Origin: Leptolyngbya sp. FACHB-261
GTDB taxonomy: Bacteria; Cyanobacteriota; Cyanobacteriia; FACHB-261
Length of the DNA stretch: 64,000 nt
Reading direction: 5' to 3'
Assembly (NCBI RefSeq): GCF_014696065.1
Contig: NZ_JACJPL010000027.1
Coordinates: 124,001-188,000, forward strand
The notes under the pieces are model-generated. The model ran no database searches, was not told the DNA's origin, and was given only the letters and a program-made list of their open reading frames with translations. This document shows, piece after piece, positions 25,067 to 34,016 of the stretch. The stretch's first letter is position 1; each line of letters opens with the position of its first letter. Both the position numbers and the translations under genes were made by a program.

Positions 25067-27327
25067 TTCGGCCCGGAGCTAGGCAGCAGCGATTTTGTCA
25101 ACTTGGCAATCCGATTGAAAATTAGGGATGAGCCTCCGTCCTTGTAAACCCTTTTCAGCTTGTTCACCAATAGGGTTACGATCTCCATGCCCGTCATATC
25201 AGTACTGCCATACCCTGAATCCAGAGAGGGATTTTCCCACAACCAGGACGCCCCATTCTGGTTCAAGAGATTGTAAATCTCAGTGGCGTATTTTTCATAG
25301 AGCTCAGAATGCAAGGAAGCGATCACATCGTAGAGGTAGAGCAGTTGATCGCGATTGCTATTTCTGAGACGGGAATCTGAGCGAATTCGATAGAAATAGT
25401 GGGGTTCAGGAATGATCACGCCTAGCCAGCCCTGCTTCGATAGATTGATCCAGCATTCGTAATCTTCTAGATTCTCTTCGAGCACTGGGTTCATACCACC
25501 ACAAGCCAGGTAAGCCGCTTTACGAACGACTGTGCACACTCCCAGAGTGTTGTGGCACAGCAAGTAGGGAAATTCGGTATTCCAAGCAACCCAGACCTTC
25601 TGAGAATCGCCAAACTCTTTGATCCAAGACGCGACGAAACCAACGTTAGTGTACTGATCCAAAACCTTGGCAGCTTCTAGGTAGAAACTTGCTGAAACCT
25701 TGTCATCTGAATCGAGGAAAGCTAGGTACTCACCTCTAGCCAGCTCAGCCATTTGATTGCGGGCAATGGCAACTCCCTGATTCTTACTATGAATAACTCG
25801 GAGACCTGGATATTGCTTCTCGACCTCAGCTAAGGTCTGCAAACTACTGGGATCGGTGCTGCCATCGTCTAGAATCAAAACTTCTAGATTGGGATGACTA
25901 GAAGCATATACAGCCTCTAAAGTTTCTCTAATATAGTTGCCGTTGTTATAGAAAGGAATGCAAACAGAAACAATTCCTTTTTCTTCGGGCAAAGTCTGAA
26001 TCTCAGATGGATAAGCAATCTTGCCATGGGGGGGATAATTGACAGAGGGAAACAGAGTTCTCTGGCCGCTCTTTTTAGCCTCAATCATGCGTTGAAAGTG
26101 GCTAATACGCTTCTCCAAGACATTTTTATGGCCAGAGATTCGAGCGATTAGAGCTTGGGATTTCTGTCCCAGAGCTAGATTTTCAGCTTCAGATAAGCTC
26201 AGAATTTGCTTCAACTGATTGCTGAAATCTCCCTGAAGGTTCCAATCGAAGATAAAGCCTGTTTGCTGCCCCTCCGCTTGGAGCATCTCAACATGGCCCA
26301 TGCCTGCCGACGCCAGCACAACTTTGCCTAAAAACATCGACTCTAAGCAGGTGTTGGGGAAGTTCTCCCATAGCGAAGGAATGACAACACACCAAGCCTG
26401 AGCAATTCGGTCAAAGAGTTTTGGCGATTGGATGGGCGGCGAAAGGACTAATCGGCCTTTGTTAATGTATTGCCTATATTTCTGATTTAAGTACTCTTTG
26501 ACGTGACATCCCTGTGAGTAATACCAGGTATCGCCACCAATAGCAGTCAGGTTAAAGTCAAGCCCTTCATCCCACAATTGACGACAGGCTTCGACTAGAG
26601 GAATAATTCCCTTCCGGACCTCCAAACGGCCATAGTAGACAATATCCTTTGGCGTCGGCCTGGACTTGGGCAGTTCATCGCCTTGTAGTAGATTTCTAGG
26701 GGCTGGCAGTGGAATGATCTCAATGTCTAACTGCGGACCTAGCGCATCAGTTGCTTGTTTAGCAATGTAGCGAGTGGGGGCAACCAGACCATCCGCAGCT
26801 AGGGTGCAGAATTTCTCCATTCGGCCCACCCAGTAATTTGAGAGCTGATAGCTCGCCATCTTATTGGCTGGATAAAGCATGTATTGAGAACTGTGCAGGG
26901 TTAGCACAATTGGAATGCCTGCGAGTTCTGAGCATCCTAACAACTTCCGTTGTAGTAAGAAGTATGCTAACCCGCTATATTCCTCACTCTCAATAACGTC
27001 TGGCTTGCCGTGGCTACGAATATATCGAATTACTTCATCAGCCAACTGATAACTCAAAGCCCCCCAGAAGCCCATCACATTGTAGGGAAATGATGAGTGC
27101 TTCTCGGAGAGCGGGGGAGCCCCATCTCTGGCTAAGCGATTAATGTCTTTGGTTGCGATCTTAATGAAGCGCAAGTTGCCTTGCTGCTCTACTTCAGCTT
27201 TGTGGCTACGAGCAAAAACGGTTACCTCATGCCCTGCCTCTGCAAACATCGAGGCAGTATTTCCGACATAGCTAGCAATACCACCAGCGACAGGTGGGCA
27301 TTCACTAGCAATCAGAAAGATTTTCAT
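25063..27327 (-). CDS. Bifunctional GT4-GT2 glycosyltransferase
   Basis: A 754-residue fusion. Residues 1 to about 395 form a GT4 enzyme: MKIFLIASECPPVAGGIASY at the start, PKDIVYYGRLEVRKGIIPLV, and the EX7E region around LWENFPNTCLESMFLG. About 410-700 forms a GT2 enzyme: GIVSVCIPFYNNGNYIRETL, LEVLILDDGSTDPSSLQ, and DxD EYLAFLDSDDKVSASFYLEA. It probably adds two successive sugars, and the two active sites may hand over product. Its mirror-image neighbour (27357-29651) has the order GT2-GT4. It does not carry the SKFWKLR tail found in the four genes upstream. Confidence 0.88.
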   Translation of the reverse strand: MKIFLIASECPPVAGGIASYVGNTASMFAEAGHEVTVFARSHKAEVEQQGNLRFIKIATKDINRLARDGAPPLSEKHSSFPYNVMGFWGALSYQLADEVIRYIRSHGKPDVIESEEYSGLAYFLLQRKLLGCSELAGIPIVLTLHSSQYMLYPANKMASYQLSNYWVGRMEKFCTLAADGLVAPTRYIAKQATDALGPQLDIEIIPLPAPRNLLQGDELPKSRPTPKDIVYYGRLEVRKGIIPLVEACRQLWDEGLDFNLTAIGGDTWYYSQGCHVKEYLNQKYRQYINKGRLVLSPPIQSPKLFDRIAQAWCVVIPSLWENFPNTCLESMFLGKVVLASAGMGHVEMLQAEGQQTGFIFDWNLQGDFSNQLKQILSLSEAENLALGQKSQALIARISGHKNVLEKRISHFQRMIEAKKSGQRTLFPSVNYPPHGKIAYPSEIQTLPEEKGIVSVCIPFYNNGNYIRETLEAVYASSHPNLEVLILDDGSTDPSSLQTLAEVEKQYPGLRVIHSKNQGVAIARNQMAELARGEYLAFLDSDDKVSASFYLEAAKVLDQYTNVGFVASWIKEFGDSQKVWVAWNTEFPYLLCHNTLGVCTVVRKAAYLACGGMNPVLEENLEDYECWINLSKQGWLGVIIPEPHYFYRIRSDSRLRNSNRDQLLYLYDVIASLHSELYEKYATEIYNLLNQNGASWLWENPSLDSGYGSTDMTGMEIVTLLVNKLKRVYKDGGSSLIFNRIAKLTKSLLPSSGPK

Positions 27328-27356
27328 TTACCCGGGCAGTTCCTTGTACTTTTTCG

Positions 27357-29651
27357 TCAGTCTTCGTCAGCCAGACCTAGTTTACGCTTAAGATCGATCC
27401 AAGCCGTGCGAATTTTCCAGAATTTGGAAGATTCCATAGCCAGCTTTCGGTCTTCAACCAGTTTCTTTTCCCATCTCAAATCCGAGAGCTCACGGTAGAG
27501 TTCTTGTTCAAGCTGCTGGCGTCGTTGCTCACTCTCGGAACATTCTCGCTCCTTGTTGAGATACTCCAGCCCCAAAGTCAGGATCTCTTCAGCGAAGTGA
27601 GGATCAATCGCGGGCTGAGGCTGACTTCTACGTTGCTCTAGGGCCTCAGTAAAGATTGCCTCCATTCGGTCTCGCATGATCTCTAGGGAAAACGCCTGCG
27701 CAACTCGTTGGCGAGCGGCTGTACCAATAGCTTTTCGCAGTTCGGGGCTCTGAATCAGCTCTACCAAAACCTCCACATAGCTGTGAGCCTCTTGGGCATC
27801 ACTACCTCCTTTAGCAATTAGATAACCAGTACCCGGTATGACCAGTTCTCTCTGCCCCCCGACATCAGAAGCAACAACGGGTAGTGACATCGCCATGGCC
27901 TCATAGATGGACAGGGAGACTCCCTCATATTCAGAAGGCAGCAGCAGAATGTCCGCCGCTGAGTAAAATCCTTGCATTTGTTCAGGGCTGGCTGGTGGTA
28001 AAAGGTGAAAAGTTGATTCTAAACCCAGAGCCTGAATTTGGGTTTGATAGTCAACCATGAAACGCCCTGTTCCTAGAGAAACAAGGACTACCGGCTGAGA
28101 ACGTTGCACTAATTCTTTGATAATTTCAACCAAGAACAGTGGCCGTTTTTGAGGCTCTATGCGCGCCGGAAACAGTAAGACAATTGCATCCTCTGCAATC
28201 TTGAGTGATTGTCTAATTTCACGGCGTTGCTCTGGGTCGAAAGTCCACTGATTGACATCAATGTTCGTGTAGCAAACCTGCGTCTTTTTTTTAGTTTCAG
28301 GATTCAGCGTCCAATAGAACTGAGCCAAGTCTTGGGAGGAAACAACTTGAGCATCCAAAAACTGGCTGGATTGGCAGGAAATACGTGGAAAACCACTGCC
28401 CCGCCAGCCCATATCCTTGGTGTGAATATAGTCAACAAACGCAACTTGAGGAAACTCTGAGCGGAGCAGAGGCAGAAGGTAATAGGCTGCGTAGGCGTTA
28501 GAAATCAATACCAAATCGATGCGACGAGATTCAATTAGATATCGGGTCGCAGCTAGCCAGTATTCATCTGACAGAATATTGGGTAGATGAAAAATATCAG
28601 GCGTCAGAGCATAGAAATATCTATACCAGGGATGGTCAGACTTCATCGTTGTAACGATGGTGATGTCATATCCCTGCTCAGATAATAAAGTCAGTAAATC
28701 TAAGTTAAATCGATCAGCACCCCCGACTGTTAACCAGGGGAAAAAGCAGAGAAGACGCCGAGATCCAGGGCTGCGAGCAATCTGGTTTTCAATCTTCAGT
28801 TCAACTTGTCTCAGACTCCACTCAAAGCAAGGACGCCGTACCAAATACGTCTCTTCTTCCACCAGATTTTGAGCAAACAAAGGCTGGTAGCGTGAACGTA
28901 CTAGTTCAGCAGTTTGTTTGTCCTCAGGCGTATTTTTTCTCGAAGTTTCTAGAAGACCCGACTGGGTGCGACGATAACAGTCTAAGTATTCTGGGATAGT
29001 CCAACCTTTTTGACCGCTGGTAAATGCCCTAAGCCATCGTTCCCAGTCTTCATAGCATCTCAGTTGCTCGTCGTATCCTCCCAACAGTTCAAAGTCCGTT
29101 TTTCTGTAGAGCAGCCTCCCTGTAACCCAATTTTGCTCGATAAATCGAATCGGTTTATCAAAGCCAAACTCCCACCAATATTCCTGAGCTTGAAAACCAA
29201 CCGAATAGGAATTAACCAGAGAAAAATCAGGATGGCTTTCGAGAAAAAGAACACATTTTTCGATGTAGGTCAGGGCAATTAAATCATCCAAATCCATGAA
29301 AAAGAGGTGCTTACCGCTGGCCTTAGAAATCGCAGTATTTCTACCAGCTGAAGGCCCTCGGTTACTCTCATGGTGATAGATCTTGATCTTGGCCGAGCGC
29401 TCGGGTAAGAGCTTGAGACATTCGATAGACTCTGGATCTGTAGAGCAGTCATCAACAATGATCCATTCAAAATTTTGAAAGGTTTGATTGATGACACACT
29501 GATAGGCTTCCTCAAGGTATTGGTGCTGGTTGAAGAACGAGGAGATAATCGAAACGAAGGGATTCTCAGACTCAACGGGATTGTAGAAATTGAGCTGTTT
29601 AGTCTGTAGGAGAGAATGGACAAACTCCCCAACGCTGGGATAAGGCTTCAT
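27357..29651 (-). CDS. Bifunctional GT2-GT4 glycosyltransferase with SKFWKLR-type tail
   Basis: A fusion of about 764 residues. The N-terminal GT2 (about 35-250) has FVSIISSFFNQHQYLEEAYQ and the DxD HLFFMDLDDLIALTYIEKC. The GT4 domain (about 300-670) has LLCFFPWLTVGGADRFNLDL, PARIEPQKRPLFLVEII and the EX7E stretch LLPSEYEGVSLSIYEAMAMS. A coiled coil (about 700-745) follows, then AMESSKFWKIRTAWIDLKRK at the C-terminus. That tail is shared with the next three genes upstream. I start at the ATG at 29651; a TTG at 29678 is possible. Neither has a good ribosome-binding site. Confidence 0.85.
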   Translation of the reverse strand: MKPYPSVGEFVHSLLQTKQLNFYNPVESENPFVSIISSFFNQHQYLEEAYQCVINQTFQNFEWIIVDDCSTDPESIECLKLLPERSAKIKIYHHESNRGPSAGRNTAISKASGKHLFFMDLDDLIALTYIEKCVLFLESHPDFSLVNSYSVGFQAQEYWWEFGFDKPIRFIEQNWVTGRLLYRKTDFELLGGYDEQLRCYEDWERWLRAFTSGQKGWTIPEYLDCYRRTQSGLLETSRKNTPEDKQTAELVRSRYQPLFAQNLVEEETYLVRRPCFEWSLRQVELKIENQIARSPGSRRLLCFFPWLTVGGADRFNLDLLTLLSEQGYDITIVTTMKSDHPWYRYFYALTPDIFHLPNILSDEYWLAATRYLIESRRIDLVLISNAYAAYYLLPLLRSEFPQVAFVDYIHTKDMGWRGSGFPRISCQSSQFLDAQVVSSQDLAQFYWTLNPETKKKTQVCYTNIDVNQWTFDPEQRREIRQSLKIAEDAIVLLFPARIEPQKRPLFLVEIIKELVQRSQPVVLVSLGTGRFMVDYQTQIQALGLESTFHLLPPASPEQMQGFYSAADILLLPSEYEGVSLSIYEAMAMSLPVVASDVGGQRELVIPGTGYLIAKGGSDAQEAHSYVEVLVELIQSPELRKAIGTAARQRVAQAFSLEIMRDRMEAIFTEALEQRRSQPQPAIDPHFAEEILTLGLEYLNKERECSESEQRRQQLEQELYRELSDLRWEKKLVEDRKLAMESSKFWKIRTAWIDLKRKLGLADED

Positions 29652-29709
29652 ACCAACACTCAAAACACTGACACTCAAAATACTGAGGGCAACTGAGCGA
29701 GAAGGTTAG

Positions 29710-30657
29710 TCAATCTCCCTGAATGCCAACTGCATGTCTCAGTTTAAACCAGGCCGCTCTCAGCTTCCAAAACTTGCTGCTCTCCATCGCCTCAAGCCTG
29801 GACTTGGTGGTTGACAAAGACTCTTCTAATCGCTTCATCTGCACCCGCAAGCGGTCACACTGCTGCGCATACTCATCCATGCTGTAAGTCAGCTGAGACG
29901 GGGTTGCTCTAGCTGGGGCATCATCAGGAGGTTGATAACCCAGTTCTCGACAGAGTTCAAAGGTCTCTTCCGACAGCTCTGACCAAAACATCGGTGGTCG
30001 CCCACTCTTAGCTTTACCGCGCATTGACCGTGAAGCGTTATACTCCCGATTCAGCTCGTCTACAGATAGAGGAATCTCTCTTAGCCCTGTGAACTCTATA
30101 AATCTCTGCCAAACTTCAACCGGATTATTCTGAATTTCTTCTTGATGAATCGCAAGGTAAGGCGCGCCAGTATCCCGCATAGCTAAGGCATCGCGATGTG
30201 CATCAATATAGTGACGCTCCGACGATTCTATGGTGCTAAACATTGGTACAGTACCCAGGTACTCCACAATTGATGGCAGTGCCGTGAGCGGGCTTCTAAT
30301 TAAATGAATATAGCGGGCATCTGGAAAAACTTTGCGCATAAAATCCACTGGCAAATAACCAATGGCTTTCGCAAACCAGCGGGGTTGGTCAGATGGAAAA
30401 AGTTCATAGAGAAATGCTCTGACAGCAGCAGCAGCTTTACGATCATGCTCCTGGCTCTGCTCGTTACAATCTCTGATGATATGGCTTTCAACCCACCAAC
30501 TCTCGTACAGTTCCCGTTGTAGGGTCGATAGGATACTGGTTTCAATGACACACTGAACATCAGGATGCTTGGCCAGGGTTTCGAGCATCCAGGAAGAACC
30601 TGAACGCCCAGGTCCAATCAAGAGAATAGGCGCTGTTACATTGTTGGGATTAGGCAT
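29710..30657 (-). CDS. Sulfotransferase-family protein with SKFWKLR-type tail
   Basis: A 315-residue member of the PAPS-dependent sulfotransferase superfamily. The 5'-phosphosulfate loop is ILLIGPGRSGSSWMLETLAK (about 11-30), and the 3'-phosphate loop is ARYIHLIRSPLTALPSIVEY (about 130-150). The body is followed by a short coiled coil (QCDRLRVQMKRLEESLSTTK) and the tail AMESSKFWKLRAAWFKLRHA. In this context it probably sulfates a sugar of the exported polysaccharide. The family also contains stearate and tyrosyl enzymes, so the acceptor is inferred from context only. Confidence 0.82.
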   Translation of the reverse strand: MPNPNNVTAPILLIGPGRSGSSWMLETLAKHPDVQCVIETSILSTLQRELYESWWVESHIIRDCNEQSQEHDRKAAAAVRAFLYELFPSDQPRWFAKAIGYLPVDFMRKVFPDARYIHLIRSPLTALPSIVEYLGTVPMFSTIESSERHYIDAHRDALAMRDTGAPYLAIHQEEIQNNPVEVWQRFIEFTGLREIPLSVDELNREYNASRSMRGKAKSGRPPMFWSELSEETFELCRELGYQPPDDAPARATPSQLTYSMDEYAQQCDRLRVQMKRLEESLSTTKSRLEAMESSKFWKLRAAWFKLRHAVGIQGD

Positions 30658-30741
30658 CGGCGAGCTTCGACTTGGACTAGAGCAACGTCAGTAAAACCTT
30701 AGCAAAAAATGTGCAGCGCCCAACTTGAGCTGCCTAGGTTG

Positions 30742-32730
30742 CTAGCTCCTAACTCGCTTGAGGCGAAGCCAGGTTTCCCGCAGCTTCCAAAACTTACTGC
30801 TTTGCAGCTCAGCAACAGTCGCCTGAGAATTCTGCAATTCTTCCTGGCAACGCTGTAACTCCTGTTGCGAGGATCGAAATTTCTGCCAAAAGCGCTTTGC
30901 TTCTTCCTTTTGTTTCTGCAATTCCTGCTCGCGCTCCAAAAGCTCAGCTTCAGCTTTTAGAAGTGAGTGCCAGCGGGCAAAGCTAATCCTAAAGGGAAAG
31001 CCCTGAGAACTCATGATCTTCTCAATTCTACGGATGGCTTTTTGCCAAATTTGGCCTTCAGGGGTTGAATCTTCGCTGACAGGTTGGTCATGAGATTGGG
31101 TGACATCATAACTGAAGACGAGACGAGTCTTTGTAGTCAAATACAACAAGAGGAAGAACTCTTCAGCAACCTCAAGTTTGGGATCAATAGCAATGTCACT
31201 GTCTTGAAGCAGCGAAGATTTAGCAATAAAGCTACCTAAACCTAAAAGCTTGTCTGATTCTATTGCATCTACCAAATCAGCCTGCTCAAAGAATCGAAGT
31301 GAAGTGACATCCGCGCCATTCTGTTCATCAAAATCCTTTTGAGAGCTATTACAGTCATCAGTATTTACCTCCTGAGCCAGAACAGAACCAGAGTAGGCTA
31401 GGCCAAAGTTCTCATAGCGCTCTAGAAGCTTGACTAAAGTATGAATATGGTTTCTATGCAGCAGGCTGCTACTTAGAACACCAAAGTATTCTGAGGTAAC
31501 TGCGCTCAATCCTGCCCACAAGGTACTACTACCGTATCGGCACTGCACGCTATCCAAAGCAATGATTTTTATCTCGAATCTGGTTTTATACAGCTCTAGT
31601 AAAGCATCAAGCTCTGAATCTGCATCTGATTTCACTAAAACCAGTGAAAAATCTTGATAACTTTGATTTGCCAAACTGTCGAGGTGTTGTTTAAATTCTG
31701 AAGCCGAGTGGCTATTGGCTCTGAGAATAAGCTGGACATGCTTGGGCTGTTTAGTTACAGCAGCTTGGACACCCAGAGATGGTGCGAAACCCTTTTCAAG
31801 CACTATTTCTTGGTGATAATCTTTGAAAGATCGAAGTAGATTCTCTAGGGAAAAACGCTCAACAAAAATGCGATGTGCTTCCCTAGACATCTCTAGAGCT
31901 GTTTCGGGATTGTTCTTAATCCAGGCAATGTGACTAGAGATCTCTTCTACTTGCTCAGATAGGCTGAGATTTTGCGACAGATATAGAACACAATCACCAA
32001 AATTCTCTCGAATAAAGGCGTGTTCTCCGCAGATCGCTAGAGCACCAGACGCAGCAATTTCAAAGATACGCATCGTTGGCGCTTCAGACTCAGTATGCAC
32101 CTCAGTGTGCAAGCATAAAGCCACTCCAGCCCGGTTTAACTTGTCTAGCAGGCTAACCCCATCGAAGGGAATCGAGCCTCGATAGGAGGATTCTAGATAC
32201 TGCCAGCCTTCTTGCCTGCCATAAAAATCTACATAGTCTTTTTTATCCAGCTCTAAGAACAAGTCTTTAAATCTCACCGTGTCCCAATTGGAACCGATAT
32301 AAACTAGCCTGGGCTCCGCGAGTTCAGGTTCTCGATATTGAGTTTCATTACTGCTAGGGTAAAAGGGAAGAGTACCAACTTTGTTGGGTAAGAAATACAA
32401 AGTATCTTGCACCCAGGTTTTGACCACACTTGAACCGCAAAGATAGCCGTCGTAACTTAGGATATTTTTGATCAGTTCGTTAGACTTGTTTGACCTCTCA
32501 AAATGAGCAATCGGATTCCACATGCAGCCATAAGTTGGGTAACCAGTAACTTTTGGCACATAGTGGTGAAGCACAAGAACAGCATCCGGCTGAAGCTCAT
32601 TGATCTCGCTTCTCCCTGCAACCTCAACTGCCTTCCAACCCAGACTTTTAGCCGCTAAGCCCAAGCGACGACACAGCTCTTTTTCAGCAAAAAGGCCCCC
32701 GTAGAACGGATTATGAATTGCAATTCGCAT
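30742..32730 (-). CDS. CgeB-like glycosyltransferase with GT2-like second domain and SKFWKLR-type tail
   Basis: A 662-residue protein. About 1-325 resembles CgeB/spore-protein-like GT-B enzymes: MRIAIHNPFYGGLFAEKELC at the start, PRLVYIGSNWDTVRFKDLFL, and TESEAPTMRIFEIAASGALA, which fills the donor-binding EX7E position. About 330-560 follows the GT2 pattern (VQLILRANSHSASEFKQHLD) but shows LSSSLLHRNHIH where DxD is expected, so this domain may be inactive. A charged coiled coil (about 590-640) and the tail LQSSKFWKLRETWLRLK close the protein. It is the third of the four tail-bearing genes. Confidence 0.75.
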   Translation of the reverse strand: MRIAIHNPFYGGLFAEKELCRRLGLAAKSLGWKAVEVAGRSEINELQPDAVLVLHHYVPKVTGYPTYGCMWNPIAHFERSNKSNELIKNILSYDGYLCGSSVVKTWVQDTLYFLPNKVGTLPFYPSSNETQYREPELAEPRLVYIGSNWDTVRFKDLFLELDKKDYVDFYGRQEGWQYLESSYRGSIPFDGVSLLDKLNRAGVALCLHTEVHTESEAPTMRIFEIAASGALAICGEHAFIRENFGDCVLYLSQNLSLSEQVEEISSHIAWIKNNPETALEMSREAHRIFVERFSLENLLRSFKDYHQEIVLEKGFAPSLGVQAAVTKQPKHVQLILRANSHSASEFKQHLDSLANQSYQDFSLVLVKSDADSELDALLELYKTRFEIKIIALDSVQCRYGSSTLWAGLSAVTSEYFGVLSSSLLHRNHIHTLVKLLERYENFGLAYSGSVLAQEVNTDDCNSSQKDFDEQNGADVTSLRFFEQADLVDAIESDKLLGLGSFIAKSSLLQDSDIAIDPKLEVAEEFFLLLYLTTKTRLVFSYDVTQSHDQPVSEDSTPEGQIWQKAIRRIEKIMSSQGFPFRISFARWHSLLKAEAELLEREQELQKQKEEAKRFWQKFRSSQQELQRCQEELQNSQATVAELQSSKFWKLRETWLRLKRVRS

Positions 32731-32832
32731 TGATGCCTTCTAGGTAATGCACCACTAAGAGCTGATCGGGATCTTGAAATTCAGTGGCTCAAAGGTTGTC
32801 GGAATTAGGCCTCTAGTTAGAACTCTGCTACG

Positions 32833-33978
32833 CTAGTCATCAATTTTCAGGCCCAAAGACTTTTTCACTTTAAACCACTGGGTGCGCAACTTCCAGAACT
32901 TGCTCGTCTTCATTGCGGCCACTTCTGCTTGGGTTTGGTGAACTGCGGCCTGTGAGCGGTCTAGTTCTCTCTGAGTTTGCTTAAGCTGATTTTGCAGTTG
33001 TTCAAAACCACTGAATTCTAGTTCCAGGGAGCGCTTCAGGTATTCCGGATAGATAGTCCTCGCTCCTTCTGTATTCAAATCTCTAACGTCAATTTTATAG
33101 AGAATGTGATCGCCGCTAATGCCCTTATAACGAGTGATTTTAGAGGAATCGACGCCAATCAAGCCAAGGAAATCTGTAATTAGACCATCACTAATCTGGA
33201 AGCTATGGTAGATAAATCTATTCTCCTCTTTACTCCAACCTGTGTGCAAGTTCATAGTGTGACTAGCTGTATCAATCACACCCGTGTCAAATATGACCAT
33301 CTCCTTGGCCAAGCTTATAATTCGAAGCAGCCCATAGAAGGGAAACAACAGGTGGTTATGAACTTCTGAGAGGAAAACAATGTCGTGTTTTGGGATACTG
33401 AGATCAAACAGAATGTCTGAATTTACAAAAGTAACATTCTGATGGCCAAGCACTTCTTTCGACCAGACTGAGCTTTCGTGCTGACGTTTAAGCACTTCTA
33501 CCCCAGTCACCTGTTTTGCACCTAATTCAGCGAAGCGAAAGCTAAAGAAACCATTGGAACTGCCAATCTCTAGTACCGACTTACCCTGCACTTCTGGAAA
33601 AGTCGGCTTAATGTATAACCACTTAGGCCACGGACGAAGAATAGATGCTTCGCGGCTAGTTAACCTTTTACCTAAAGTATTTAACCCACCTTCATCAATA
33701 TAAGCCCAATCGTGATTAGAGGTTGAAGTGATGTTGTGCGCAGGATAATCAATCCGCTGAAACCAATTGCCCCCAAAGTCTTGTATCCCTTTCGCTACAT
33801 TACCCTTGAGTGCTGATTGCACCTCTGGAGAGCCATCATTCTGGAGCATCTTACGTAGCTCAGCAACCATATTCTCAAGCTGTTGCTCTGAGCAAAGTGG
33901 AAAGCTGTTAGCCCCAAGGTTCTGTTGCCCTGCCCCGTGACGAACTGTGTAGTTACCAAAATCAATTGTACTCTCCAT
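32833..33978 (-). CDS. Class I SAM methyltransferase with SKFWKLR-type tail
   Basis: A 381-residue protein. The methyltransferase fold spans about 120-290: motif I VLEIGSSNGFFSFRFAELGA, GVEVLKRQHESSVWSKEVLG, then HDIVFLSEVHNHLLFPFYGL. The layout is like the tRNA-mo5U34/Methyltransf_9-type enzymes that are also found in sugar clusters. A helical C-terminal part (LKQTQRELDRSQAAVHQTQA) leads to AMKTSKFWKLRTQWFKVKKS. From context it probably methylates a glycan residue. It is the leftward-transcribed head of the tail-bearing block, directly after a GT4 gene. Confidence 0.82.
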   Translation of the reverse strand: MESTIDFGNYTVRHGAGQQNLGANSFPLCSEQQLENMVAELRKMLQNDGSPEVQSALKGNVAKGIQDFGGNWFQRIDYPAHNITSTSNHDWAYIDEGGLNTLGKRLTSREASILRPWPKWLYIKPTFPEVQGKSVLEIGSSNGFFSFRFAELGAKQVTGVEVLKRQHESSVWSKEVLGHQNVTFVNSDILFDLSIPKHDIVFLSEVHNHLLFPFYGLLRIISLAKEMVIFDTGVIDTASHTMNLHTGWSKEENRFIYHSFQISDGLITDFLGLIGVDSSKITRYKGISGDHILYKIDVRDLNTEGARTIYPEYLKRSLELEFSGFEQLQNQLKQTQRELDRSQAAVHQTQAEVAAMKTSKFWKLRTQWFKVKKSLGLKIDD

Positions 33979-34016
33979 ATCTAGCTTCCCTTATCTTCCA
34001 AGAATTGAATTCTGTT

